DNA of 64,000 bases from contig WPIO01000007.1 in NCBI GenBank assembly GCA_009760855.2, forward strand, positions 612,501-676,500. Direction: 5' to 3'. How positions within the stretch are numbered: the first letter of the stretch is position 1; each line of letters opens with the position of its first letter. A program made the position numbers and the translations under genes. The stretch comes from Cristatella mucedo (taxonomy: Eukaryota > Bryozoa > Phylactolaemata > Cristatellidae). Below the pieces are notes generated by a model. That model was not told the DNA's origin. It saw only the letters and a list, made by a program, of their open reading frames with translations, and did not search any database. This document shows, in pieces, positions 39,172-50,429 of the stretch.

Positions 39172-39309
39172 GTCGAAACAGAACAACAGTGAGCAGCAGC
39201 AGCCTGACCATAACTGGGTTGAAGCTGACTGATACCGCGTGCATTCAATGTAACGTGTCACACAACGAAACCGGCTGGGACGCAGTCAGCTTCTACGTGC
39301 TCGTGCACA
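39172..39309 (+). CDS. adhesion receptor exon 9 (Ig4, C-terminal half)
   Basis: Encodes residues 378-424. SSSSLTITGLKLTDTA is the E strand and E-F loop, CIQCNVSHNETG the F strand and turn with Cys404, and AVSFYVLVH strand G. An extra cysteine (Cys401) sits three residues before the canonical one, and the usual Y-x-C tyrosine is replaced by isoleucine. It enters in phase 1 after TTCGCCAG and leaves in phase 1 at ACA|GTAAGT. Confidence 0.87.
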
Positions 39310-40799
39310 GTAAGTGGCAATGAGGAATCACACTGTCATGGCCACACTGTTGTGGCTTGAGTAGCAAGTAGTGGGTGCATGTGTGTGTGTTTGTGTGTGT
39401 GTGCGCACGCGGGCACGTGCTTGCAAGCATACGCCCGTGCATGTATGTGTAGGTGTACCACCATAGCAGCCTGGGTTGTCTAGATATTGAAGCATGGGAA
39501 ACCTGAAGCTGAGAAAACATTTTTTTTCGTGTTTTGTTTGAGGTAGCATGTCTTTGTGTCATTTCTTCTGCTTCTACCTAAAGGAATCACCTGGTTTATG
39601 GTTATATTGTATAGCCATAGATTTAATTCTGATTTTAAACGTCGATGAAGTTAAACTTTTGTTGACCTTCATCAGCATTAATCGTGTGTGGATCTATGGC
39701 CAAGTTCTAGATCTCAGCCTGAAATTACTTGCCGTCAAGCCGGTCTCCAAAGGCTGCAGTGAGTTATCTATCAGCCACTTCTCTGTCAGCAAATTCCTGA
39801 GCATTGCAGCGCAGCAGTCGGCAGCCCTATCTCCGACTGCCTCCAGGCTGCTGACCGGAAGGGTTCATTGGACTCTGAAACTTCTCTCCGGCTTGCAGGC
39901 GATTCCCAATACTAGCTTCGTATGAAGGAGCCTGAACCTTGTGGCTCCTATTAGCCACTCGTGTCAGGAACTTCACATGCTGCTCTTCTGGCAGCCAGTA
40001 ACACTACGAATAGCAGGGTGGCCCCACCAGCTGGTTCAGGCGGCCTCGGCTGGTACCAGTAATGCAGTATTCGCCAAATTTAAAAGCTTCCGAATAGGCT
40101 CAGCATGATTCTTTCGCACCAGCCAACCCATTCATACCCTAGCTGAATTTGCAGTGCACCTACTGGTCCTGCTTGCTATGATTTTCATGGTGAGTGAACC
40201 AGCTGCTTTCTGATGGAGTGGTATAGAAAGTTCCCGAAAGCGAAGCTATGCCATTGCTAGAAGATTGTAGAGCAGGCTGCACACCCCCTGCAGAGCTTAA
40301 ACCCAGGCTTCACTATCTATGCGAAGGGGTAGTGGTTTACATTTAGCAGCCTTTTGGCCTGGTCAGGTCAGGTCCAAGGGTTGCTGGTTATCCTGCCAAA
40401 CCCAAGGATGCCTGCACCTTGCAATCAATCAGGAATAATGTCGGTGCCTACAGGTCAGCAAGGGCACTCTTAAGCAGTCATTCCTACACTTGTAAAAAAA
40501 CGCCAGCTATGAGGATATCTTTCCAAGTTTACAACTTGAATAAGGAACTGCCAAGCATTAGTGTTTGCATCCGTACATCACTCTTGTGGCATGAACATGG
40601 ACACATTTTACAACACTCAGGTTGCCAGGCATAAGACAGCAGATCACCGAGCATGGAAGATTTTCGAGTTGTTGACCGACCGACCGACCGACAGCCAGCA
40701 GGTTGCCTGAGGAAGTGGTTCACTGTCTTTGGAAGTATTACATACAACCCGAATGATCTACTGCTCACAGTGCATGGGGTAGTAAACAAAATATAAAAC

Positions 40800-40985
40800 T
40801 AAATTAAATTAAATACTAGCTGATTTAACAGCCTCTTTTGTATAGTGGACAGAAGAGCCTTTACGGCTATCACCACTGCTTGCAGTGGCAATATAGGATT
40901 GTCAGCCGCAGGATTCGAACCCATGACTTCGGGATCTAGGTCGTGAAAGGCAACCACCTTACCTAGTGTGTCAAAACGGCTTACA
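40800..40985 (-). mobile_element. SINE-D, minus strand
   Basis: AGCTGATTTAACAGCCTCTTT, TATCACCACTGCTTGCAGTGG, box B in GGATTCGAACCCATGAC and a head ending TTACCTAGTGTGTC. Confidence 0.82.
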
Positions 40986-42539
40986 TATAATAACTCAGCC
41001 CCATGACTGGTACTAATCGAGTAATGGTCATCGAACAAGGCCAACGGCTCATAGTAGCACCAAATTTTGACTAACATCCAGACGATGATCAATGCCTGTC
41101 AAAGTAGCAATAGGTAGTAATAGTGTCAACACATTTTCTTGATAGTGTTACAATTATGCCAAAACGTTTACTTAAAGTGCCCACTAGCTAAGGTCCATCA
41201 TTGGCAGCAGTTAGAGGCTGGTTCCACCACGAGCTTCTGATTAGGCTGAGAATTGTTCATATTTTAATTAATTAAAAAACAATCAGTAAACTCGTTCATT
41301 AAAGAAACATACGCTTGGCCGATTATGACTGGTGTACATTTAAATTCGTGTGCAGAGACCAAAAGAAGTGTACGATCTTTCAGCAGTGATACCATGCTAT
41401 GCACTGCAAAGAGATTAGTGTTAGCCCCCAAAGTGAGGCTATATTTGCAACTCCTGCACATCTAGTTTGTGAGTTAGTAATAATAATGACGGTGATCATA
41501 AGCCATTTGTATTGCACCCTAAGGGAACAGACTATCTAGCCATGTGTTTTATAACTGGCTGCAAGATATGCAATTAGCAAAAGTAAATGACAAGCAAGAT
41601 ATCATGCTAAGACAAGCAGGCAAAAGCCTCCAGGTAGACTTTCAAGGCCCCTGGTTAGCAGTAGGACCTTTAGTTTGTAATTTGCACTGAATCGTACGAA
41701 GGTGAACACTAAAATCACGCAGGTACAGGTTTACAGGGGCGTTGTATAAAATCATATCCCTATTACCCTCAGTCAATAATGCACTTTCAGATCATGCAAG
41801 CACACAAAGGACAATTCAAACAGACAGAACAAAGGCTCTTTTATCATTAGATGATATGATGTCACTCGATATTGAATTCCATGCTTTGCGAGCATTGTTA
41901 TTGAAGGCAATATCTCCAAGCATTGTGAAGTTATTTCGGGTCACAATCAACCGACCTCAATCCCAAGAGCAGATGGTGTGACTGGGAACTAATTCAGACA
42001 GGCAGACCAGAGCAAGCGAACAGAAGCATCTAAAGAAGAGTGACATACTCTTGAAGCTGATTGACTGAAATCCAGGTTATCCTCGTTAAGTGTGCCAAGC
42101 TGCAGGTGTAATCTGCAGACTCCTTTGCATTTAGCCATTGAATCTGGACGTGTCTGCTCACGCCCACGGGAAGTAGGCCCAGGCAGTAGCACTCACTGGC
42201 CTAATCGACGAACAATGAGAAGTTGTACTCCAGCTGTTGCATGGACACAGTGTCACGATGGCAGCTGCTAAATAAACGAATTTCATGAGCCAACAGCCCC
42301 CCCCCGAACTACCAGGTATATTCAAATGCACACGTACCCATCCTTTAGCCCCAACCTCTCAGCTGGAAGCTGGCAAGCCGAAGAAAAGTATGGCATAAAT
42401 TCCCATCCACAATCGAAAAGATGCTCCGAGAATAACCCTGGCGGGTAGACACAACTGCAGACCTCATGCAGGCATTTTTCAGTCCGGCTGCAGAGCCCCT
42501 GAGCATTGCCATTAAGCAGCTGGTAGCACACTTTTAAAA

Positions 42540-43930
42540 GAATGAAATTTCAGAAAAATTTCAATCTGGGCTCAAGCAGCAGCACTCCACTGATACTTTT
42601 CTTATCTGCGTAACATAGTCAATGACTTCCTATGCTGCAACGATGACAGGAATGTCACTAACTTAGAGCCGCTTGATCTGTCATCTGCCTTCAGCACCAT
42701 TTATCATGCTACTCTATTTGAACGATTGAAAACAACGATCGTTCTGGCAGACGAAGCACTGGCATGGTTTACATCGTACTTGTCTGTTCGTGTTCAATCC
42801 GTGTCGTGTGGGGGTCGGTCTCATCCACCAGATCAGTCACTTGTGGAATCCCTCAAAGGTCTGTCCTCGGTCCTTCACTGTACTGCTTTTGTACCCATCC
42901 ACTGGGAAATGTGATTCAGGCCTGGTGAATATAGTCCATCTTTAATGCCGACGAAAATCAGCTGTATTTTTCATTTAAACCGTCGGAATGTGCTGCAGCA
43001 ACCGATGAACTGAACGTTGGTCGAACCAACATTTCATAGTGGATGTCAGCAAGTTTCCTTAAGCTAAACGACGATAAAACAGAACTACTGCTCATAAGAC
43101 ACCCCAAGCATGCGGCTTGACTAGAAGGCTTTGCTCTTCTAATAGGTGATGCAACTGTGCGACCATCACCATCTGCTCGGAATTTAGGTGTCGTCTACGG
43201 CAGCTGCCTACATTTTGAAAGCTTAATTTAGAAGAATTTTTCCACAGCTAGCCACCATGTCTCATCCTTATCTAAGATTAGGAACTGTCTTCCACGGTGG
43301 CTTGCAAAACAATTAACTAGATCCATAGTCCTGCATCGGCCAGATTATTTTAATTGACTTTTGGATAGGGTCTCGATAAAAGTTACCAGGCCACTGCAGC
43401 AACAATGAATATGGCTGCAAGGAGGCTAGCTTACAGATGCTAGAGGTTTGACCATGTGTCACCTTTGCTGAGCTGACCCACAAGGCCTGCCACGGCTTGG
43501 CTCCTCCATACCTAGCTGAACTGCTGCACCAGTTTCAACCTCTACGTGCCCTCAACTCCTGTGTGGACAATAGAATAGATTAGCTGTTCCATTCCTCAAC
43601 CTATTGACTAATGGCACCAGAAGCATTTTTTCTGCAGGTCCTAAACTGTGGAACTCACTTCCGCGATTATTACGAAATCACAAGTACTTTCCTGCTGCCG
43701 ACTATGGCTTTTTATTATTATAATTATTATTATTACACATAATTTCCGGCTGTGCTGAGCTGCTGCTTCCAAGCTACTCACTACCTGAACTGATCTCCTG
43801 ACTCAGCTATTGTTCTCTTTTTCTCCTTGTTACATAAGATTAAGTCTTTTGACTATCGAATGCATACCGAAAGCCTTTTTCGGCACTATACAAAACTGTC
43901 CTGCATAACACTGACATGGTCTTTGTGGAC
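42540..43930 (+). mobile_element. LINE-B, degenerate RT and 3' end
   Basis: In shifting frames it reads FQSGLKQQHSTDT, LEPLDLSSAFSTI, ALAWFTSYLSVRVQSVSCGG and, near the end, HGLAPPYLAELLHQF. These are the conserved RT blocks and C-terminus of a CR1/L2-like non-LTR element. The 3' untranslated blocks (CCTGACTCAGC, CGAATGCATACCG, CACTATACAAAACTGTC) follow. Many stops and frameshifts show it is dead. It is the longest LINE-B remnant on the + strand. Confidence 0.75.
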
Positions 43931-44253
43931 ATACAGAAGCAGATAAATCACCGAGTTGCCAAACCAGTGGCACCAGCTGCATATTTCTTGCCTCCTGCTT
44001 GTCCTCAATGCAAAGGACGGCCGCAAATCATGATTAAATCTGCAGGGTATACATGTGGTACCTCTCGGCTGCAGCAGTGCTGCATTAAACTATCCGTGGT
44101 ACCCAAGTGAATGAAGAATGCGCACCTTCTCCATTTCTGTCTCCATTTCTACCTTTCTGTCTGTGTGTATGTATGTCTGTCTGTCTCTCTGCTCCCCTCC
44201 CTCCTGTCCCTCTTCTACCCCTAAGCTTTAGCTTTAAATCTTTAGCACGTGAT

Positions 44254-44293
44254 AATATATATATATATATATATATATACTATATATATATAT

Positions 44294-44363
<70 letters not shown>
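44254..44363. repeat. interrupted (TA)n microsatellite
   Basis: TA units with several short interruptions. The flanks both contain GTCTGTCTGTCTCTCTGCTC and related CT-rich words (44170-44215 and 44500-44560), an imperfect direct duplication around the repeat. Confidence 0.93.
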
Positions 44364-44364
<1 letters not shown>

Positions 44365-45038
44365 TATCACGCGCAAATGATTGTGTGAGTCTCTCGCTGC
44401 CTCTCTCTCTCCCCCCCTCTGTCTGTCTGTCTGTCAGTCTCTCTCTTTCTCTATGTGCGTGTCTCTCTGTCTCCATTTCTGCCTCTCTATCTGTATGTAT
44501 GTATGTCTGTCTGTCTCTCTGCTCCCCTCTCTCCTGTCCCTCTTCTACCCCTATGCTTTAGCTCACACTATCATTTGCACGTGATCTGTTGCTGCATGCG
44601 TTTGAGCAGTATTCGATGCTGAGCATTCGACTTCGGCAATCATGAAATCAATCAACTGTTGATTAATGAAAGAAAAAACTAGCTGGTACGTACCGTGGCT
44701 TAGTAGATGTACTAACAGATACAGGCTCATTGCAGCATGACTTGAGCACTAAGCCAGACAGCTTAACTTTTCATCTATAGAGCGCTTTCTCACATTGTAA
44801 CTGGGTGGCATCCAAGGCTGTATAGGTGCAAAGCTTGCATTCACCTGCAACTGCCACTGCATGTTGCTAAGAAGTAATACAAACTTACCAGTTGGACAGC
44901 CCTAGAGTGCTGAAGGTGCTCACTAAATCAGTGGGTTGGCTCACTGCACACCCCCCCCCACACACACACACACGTGCAGGCACTTTGTTTGCTTCTCGGC
45001 GATTTTGCATGCCTCTCTACTTGTTCGATTTGCCACAG

Positions 45039-45226
45039 CAATGAAGTACACTCTTACAGATGAGCCACCCAGGATCACGGCGCCGCATGTGAGTAGCATG
45101 AAACTAGCCGAGGGTAATGGAGCTCGCTTTGTCTGCCAGGCTACTGGACATCCGGCTCCATCCATACGCTGGCAAAAAGATGGCATGGACATTGGTTCAG
45201 TAGGCAATGCTACTCTCTCTATTCTA
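45039..45226 (+). CDS. adhesion receptor exon 10 (Ig5, N-terminal part)
   Basis: Encodes residues 424-486. EPPRITAPHVSSMKLAEG is the entry to Ig5. ARFVCQATGHPAPSIRWQKDG holds Cys456 and Trp468, and NATLSIL is strand E. It enters in phase 1 after TGCCACAG. I placed the donor at CTA|GTAAGC (phase 0) because NATLSIL then continues directly into KSKIEDTGIYTC. An earlier GT at 45195 would give phase 1 and fail to join. The loop between Trp468 and strand E is short. Confidence 0.85.
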
Positions 45227-45394
45227 GTAAGCTGCTGCTGCAGCCACTGCTGATGCTGCTGCCGGCTGCTACTGCTACCTGTGCAGCTACCACTGCCTCT
45301 GCTGCTGCTACTGCTGCTGCTGCCGTCACTACCATCACAGCTGCAAGCCATTGAGTCTCATATTCAGCTTTATGTTTGGGCATGTTTCGTTCAG

Positions 45395-45586
45395 AAATCA
45401 AAGATCGAGGACACTGGCATTTACACGTGCATCTCTTCGAACGGTGTCGGTCAAGCGACATTTGACTTGGCTGTATATGTGCGCCAATCCACTAGGATCA
45501 TCACGCCACCGCAAGATCAGACCGTTGGAGCAGGTGAACAGACGTCACTCGAATGCGAAGCCACTACAGACCAGGCAGAAACTCAG
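45395..45586 (+). CDS. adhesion receptor exon 11 (Ig5 end and Ig6 start)
   Basis: Encodes residues 487-550. KIEDTGIYTCISSNGVG closes Ig5 (Cys498), and ATFDLAVYVR is strand G. TRIITPPQDQTVGAGEQTSLEC opens Ig6 with Cys540; the TRI-x-x-PPQ entry matches neuroglian Ig6. The two domains share one exon with no intron at their boundary, unlike the phase-1 boundaries elsewhere in this gene. It enters and leaves in phase 0 (TTCAG; CAG|GTCAGC). Flanking introns are 168 and 186 bp. Confidence 0.88.
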
Positions 45587-45772
45587 GTCAGCTGTGCAGC
45601 TGCCCTGCAATGCAGTGCAGCTGAGAGGGGGTGGGGCACCACGAGAGCTGGCCGGCAGGTGGGTGGGGCTGAACATGTAGGGCTTGCTTGGCTATGCGTC
45701 TTGCTGCCAGCCCAGGTACCTTGGGGCTGGCCTAAGCCGATGCCAACGGCTTAATTTTCTTGATCGCCATAG

Positions 45773-45962
45773 AGCCTGAGCATTACGTGGAAAAAGAATC
45801 GCACTCCCATCGACTTCGGTGAGAAAGAGCACGAGAACAAGAAGAAAAATGGCATGTCCCTGCACATCACTGATGCTCGAGTCGGCGACAGCGGATTGTA
45901 CACGTGCCGTGCTGGAAATGGTATCGACGAAGCCGAAGCGTCAGGCAACCTGCTCGTGCAAG
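45773..45962 (+). CDS. adhesion receptor exon 12 (Ig6, C-terminal half)
   Basis: Encodes residues 551-614. SLSITWKKNRTPIDFGE holds Trp556 and the W-K-x-x-x-x-IDF pattern of neuroglian Ig6. GMSLHITDARVGDSGLYTCRAGNG holds Cys595, and DEAEASGNLLVQG is strand G (neuroglian has DEATARANLIVQ). It enters in phase 0 after CGCCATAG and leaves in phase 1 at AAG|GTGAGC. This is the last Ig domain. Confidence 0.9.
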
Positions 45963-46274
45963 GTGAGCAGCAGCAGCGGCAGTCTGCTCCTCCTCCTCCT
46001 CCACCTCCGAATGTCTGCCTAATGCCTAATGCCGGCCGTCGGCAGCGGTGCAACTGAATAAGCTGGCTTATTTAGCTGAATAATTGTGACTATTACTATC
46101 ATTATTCAAAGAGACAGTCAGAGAGGCAGACTCATTTAGAGCACGAGAAAAAATAGATGTGCAGGTCGGGACAGACAGACCAGAGGAAAAAAGAGATAGA
46201 AAGCAATGGAAAACAGGAAAGGAAGAGAGAGAGAGAGCAAAGAAAGGGAGAGATTGCGTGCGTGAGAAATGTAA

Positions 46275-46405
46275 TTCATTCATTTGTATAGCGCTCCGAG
46301 AGAACTTAATCTCTATTCAGGCCCTTCACATATGTCTCGGGGCTCGAGCCCACGACCTCAGCCAGACCTTCGTCGGGGCGAACACCATAATTGCTAGACC
46401 AAACA
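46275..46405 (-). mobile_element. SINE-C, minus strand
   Basis: TTTGTATAGCGCTCCGAGAG, AACTTAATCTCTATTCAGGC (3' hairpin), GGGGCTCGAGCCCACGACC (box B) and a head ending TTGCTAGACCAAAC. Confidence 0.85.
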
Positions 46406-46884
46406 AACTCGGCAAGCATGTAGATGGAGGGATAGAGGGAGAGAGACAGGGAGAGAAGAGAGACCCATGTCCATGGCGACAGCGTTAAATAATGCTGCCT
46501 CAACAAAAATCGTAATATCTAATTGGAGCCTTTAAGCTGCATGGATTGCAGTGCTTATCCTCAGCCTGCCAAGAGTCTTAGTTCTCTGTCATGGCTGCTC
46601 GCTCCATCGTCTCTTTTCTCCATCCCTTTTCACTGCTGGATAGCTGACCTTGTAGGCTTGAAATTAGCAATTTCTTGCTGCCTGATATGTAGTGTTTATG
46701 TTAAATTTATGGGGTACTGGTCATTTGAAAACCATCAACTTGCAGCAGCAGGCCACAACAAAAAAGTGCACAAGCTTTGGCTGCACTGCTCAATTAGACT
46801 GCTTGGTGACTAGCATCGTCACATTCACATGAGCAGGGTTTGCTGGTGGACTAGAGCAGAGAGAGAATGGTCACAGCAAGAAGA

Positions 46885-46894
46885 AAGAGAGAGA

Positions 46895-46954
<60 letters not shown>

Positions 46955-46985
46955 GAGAGAGAGGGAAGGAGAGAGAGAGAGAGTG
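46885..46985. repeat. (GA)n microsatellite, interrupted
   Basis: GA units with GG interruptions near 46944 and 46964. Confidence 0.93.
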
Positions 46986-47165
46986 AGAGAGTTGTGCATC
47001 CACCTGCTTCTTGCTCTATCTTTGTAGCAGAAGTATAGTGCTTCTGAATCTTAGCCTGGTGGGGTGTAAGGTGATCGAACTCGAAATATATCGTGGGTTC
47101 AAGTTCCACAACAGGCAGTTCCATAGTGCCCTCTGCAGTGGTCTTGGTGGTCGCTTTACTTGCAG

Positions 47166-47352
47166 GACTACCTGATCCGCCTTCGGAGGTCAAGATCAAA
47201 GTATGCAATTCAAATTATGCCGAGCTACAGTGGTCACCAGGAGCTGACAACAACGCTGCCATTCTCGACTATCGAGTAGAGTACCGCACGCAGTATGCCA
47301 ATCAGTGGATAGAAATCGCTTATGACATACCGACGCTGGAGCACAGCATGCA
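47166..47352 (+). CDS. adhesion receptor exon 13 (FN3-1, N-terminal part)
   Basis: Encodes residues 614-676, the first fibronectin type III domain. LPDPPSEVKIKVCNSNYAELQW is the A-B region with the conserved FN3 tryptophan. NNAAILDYRVEYRTQ is the C strand (neuroglian: ILHYTIQF). It enters in phase 1 after CTTGCAG and leaves in phase 2 at GCA|GTAAGA. The domain is completed by exon 14 after a 7.8 kb intron. Confidence 0.88.
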
Positions 47353-47869
47353 GTAAGATGGCTGTCCATTCTGCAGTTGTCTTATACTTTTGCAGCCGGT
47401 CACAGGCGTCTTATGTGCTGCTCAGTACAAAACTGTGTGTTCACCGTTTTGATGCCACTTGGTGAAAATGTTCTTGCTTTTTTTTACTCTAGCACCATCC
47501 CATGCTTTAAACATTTTTAGAACTGTTAGAACAGCAGTTTTTTGTCATGCCGGCTATCAGTCCAACCAAGGCATGCAACTTAGCTCAGCAGAAACCTCTT
47601 GAAGCCGCTGCTCTCCACACCTAGGTTGCACCTAAAAAGACCTTTCAGACCAACATAAGCAATGTCCATAATTTTATTATTAAATGTAAAAAATTTTGGA
47701 GTGCCCTCATAAAATAGATAAAACTCTTTTTCTAGGCTCTTGTGATAGGCCAGCAGGATGCATATTGGTTGGTTGATGATGTGCACAGTGTCAGCATGAA
47801 TTACCATGCAACAGACCATTAATGCAGCCAGAGCAAATGCAACGAAGAACACCTTGGATTTGTAGTGCT

Positions 47870-48300
47870 ATTTTAAATATCAAGTCGGGAAATGTAGTGA
47901 CGCTATTCTCGAGTTCAAGGCTTTCGGAGCATATGAGATGCAGGTATGGTTCTCCAAGGATTTTGGGTCGATTCGAGGCATAGAATCTAGAAGTCAATCA
48001 ACTGCTTGATAGTGAGCCTGTACGATAGCATCTGCGAGTGGTGGTGTATGCAGCAGTTGCTAGGTTCTCTGTAGGAAAGCTGAGCTGCTGAGTTGTGCTC
48101 CAGCCTTAAGTGTTTAACTGCAGGCAAACTGATCTGCTACTAATGATTTAATAAGTCAAGACAAGATGTCACGAATGCATGGATTTGCTTGGCAGTGGTA
48201 TCTTTGTCTGAGCAGACCTGAGCTTTTGGGGTGGTCATTGGATGAAAGTTGGCGTGCATTGCTTCGGAGCTGATGTGGCCATCTAGTTAAAGGTCCCCTT
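47870..48300 (-). mobile_element. LINE-A fragment, minus strand, degenerate
   Basis: TCAAGTCGGGAAATGTAGTGACG, GGTTCTCCAAGGATTTTGGG and GAAGTCAATCAACTGCTTGA match the reverse-strand words of the LINE-A RT C-terminus at 7255 and 63415. Confidence 0.6.
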
Positions 48301-48589
48301 GGATCATACAGCCACATTTAAGGCATAGCTGCTTCAACAGATATGCTGGTGAAGCCAGTCTTGAGAACTAAGCTTCCCATTTCTGAGTAATAACTGATTT
48401 GCCCATGATTAGCAAGTTGGTTTTACTGCATACAATTTGACAAAGGTTGCTACCATCCAACTGGGTAAGTCAGTAATGTATGCTGCAAGAAAGTTCAGAG
48501 GGTTTGACTTATTGAAAGGCAGGGAAGGATCAAAGCACATGTAATGAAAGGTTATACTGCACTTGGCAATCATTTGGGCAAGACTGGGA

Positions 48590-49140
48590 AGGTGCAATCA
48601 GGCGCTTACGGCTTGTGCAAAACTCTGCAGCTAGGTTTGTCTGTCGTGAGCATCGTAGTTTGCATATCACACCACTTCTCGACGACCTGCACTAGCTACC
48701 AGTCCAGGAACACCTCGACTTCAAGGTTCTTTGCTTACTTTTAGGTCCCTTCATTCTTTGGTTCCAGCCTATCTATCAGATATTCTCCCCCACCAGGCCA
48801 AGCATCGTACCACTCACTTTTTGGAATCTAACAGTTTATAAGTACCTCGTACAAACCTCAAATCGTTTAGAGACCATGCATTTAGTTCGTATGCTCCCAA
48901 AGCCTGGAACTCACCCCCGACTTGCATCACAACATCCCCTGACTTGAACACATTTAAAAATAAATTAATAACGTATCTATTTAAAACAGTATTTAGTGGG
49001 TCCTTGTGATTCGTGCTTTATGTGCTTATGGGTGCTGACACGGTGCATGCTGCCACTAACCACACTTGCATGCTGACCCTGTACATGTCACTCCTAACCA
49101 TGTTATTCATGTTGTTTATCAAGCATGATACCATTCACAA
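48590..49140 (+). mobile_element. LINE-A 3' portion, plus strand
   Basis: GTGCAAAACTCTGCAGCTAGG through CTCCCAAAGCCTGGAACTC to GTGCATGCTGCCACTAACC, the same order as 59095-59600. It ends without the terminal hairpin. With the copy at 47870 it forms an inverted pair. Confidence 0.75.
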
Positions 49141-49299
49141 CTCGATCGCGCCAATCACAGGTCCCCGAAGTACCACAAACATATATGTAAATGTAAATTT
49201 AATGGCTGTTGCCATTTACATTAATGCTTTAAAATCTTTTCAAAATATAGGATCTAAGAGAATGCAAAGCAGTGCCAGTGGTACCCAGATGAGATTATA

Positions 49300-50010
49300 G
49301 GTGCTCAAGAAAGACTTGGTGATCACTAGTATCAAACGCTTCCGAGAGATCCATCAAAACTAACAAATGCGAGCATTCCTGAAAATGTCTTAATACTCTT
49401 GCAACAGAGCTGACTGTTTTGAGTGATTAGCTCTAAAACCTAAATGTATCTTTTGATATAAAAGTTGAGCTGGTCTACCACTACTGGTTCCAGTGTCTTT
49501 TATTAAGTAGGGAAAATAAGGGAACCTAGCCAGAAATTGATTGAATTATTCTGGCCTAGAGTTGATTTCCTAACGAGAAGGCTAACAACAGCCTTTTGAA
49601 AGTTGCATGTGCAAGACCTGAGGCTATGGACATATTTGTTATGTTACTCATGCAGATCATTAGCAAATCTGTTCATCTTGGAAGGAGCTCTGTAGATATA
49701 GGCTTTAACATCCTATTAGTTTTCATGCTCTTCGTGATTAACTTCGAAAATTAGTCACTAGTAGCGGGCTTGAATGTAGCCTTGAGGCAGAGCAAGGAAC
49801 AGAAATTGTAGAGTCCAGGGATGACACTACCTCAGAGATGGATTCTCTGATCATATCAAGCTTAGTGCACTTAGTAAACCTTAAACCATCAGGGCAGAGG
49901 CACTTAATTTTCTGAATCAAATGAACATCTGATATAGCATATCGGCTAGTGTCACGTTCTAGCATTCGATTAGGGAGTGCACGTCTGGCAGAGGGTTTAG
50001 CAGAAAAAAC
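49300..50010 (-). mobile_element. LINE RT N-terminal region, minus strand, copy 1
   Basis: Reverse-strand readings parallel those of 50430-51700 (RLHSSPLLVTNF and preceding residues, then degenerate RT). It is probably the middle of a LINE-A-type element, related to the next copy and equally dead. Confidence 0.5.
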
Positions 50011-50363
50011 TAAAAAAGATATTTATGCTCGTGGCATCGATGCCAAGGTTATAAAAGTTTCATGACTCACAGATAATTTTAGATACCAAAGTGCCACAAA
50101 CTGTTGACTGAATAAGATCCGATTTTGGTCATATGGATGTAATTGGGTAGTTACTCAGACTTAAACCGCAAGGTCCGAACAAATTGAGCAGTAGCACTGC
50201 TGCAGATACAAGTCGAAAAGATTGAATGGACGGCAGAGCATGCAACCTAATTGGAAACAGAGAAAAAGCAGGCCAAATGAGATATCGCCCTCAAAAAAGT
50301 CATCTAGGAAGCTCTGATCCTTGTATAATTCTGCTCGAAAGTGAAAGCGCCATCTCCCCCGTC

Positions 50364-50365
<2 letters not shown>

Positions 50366-50414
<49 letters not shown>

Positions 50415-50425
50415 TCTTTCTCTCT
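50366..50425. repeat. (TC)n microsatellite
   Basis: About 26 TC units with two late interruptions, inserted in the RT region of the surrounding LINE. Confidence 0.93.
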
Positions 50426-50429
50426 GCTC

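Larger units (their letters stand above)
39310..45038 (+). other. intron 9
   Basis: 5.7 kb with a SINE-D (40800), a degenerate LINE-B (42540) and a TA repeat (44254) flanked by CT-rich words. 39310-40790 and 40990-42530 show no recognised exon. Confidence 0.5.
45963..47165 (+). other. intron 12
   Basis: 1.2 kb holding a SINE-C (46275, minus), a GA repeat (46880) and a box-B-like fragment (CGTGGGTTCAAGTTCCACAAC, 47092) that may be a SINE-D remnant just before the exon 13 acceptor. Confidence 0.5.

Noticed and set aside
45281-45394. A signal-peptide-like leucine-rich stretch running in frame into exon 11 (LPLPLLLLLLLLPSLP)
   Set aside because: It is encoded by CTG/CTA repeats inside a 168-bp intron, begins with GTG rather than ATG, and the exon 10-11 junction gives a perfect Ig5 reading without it.
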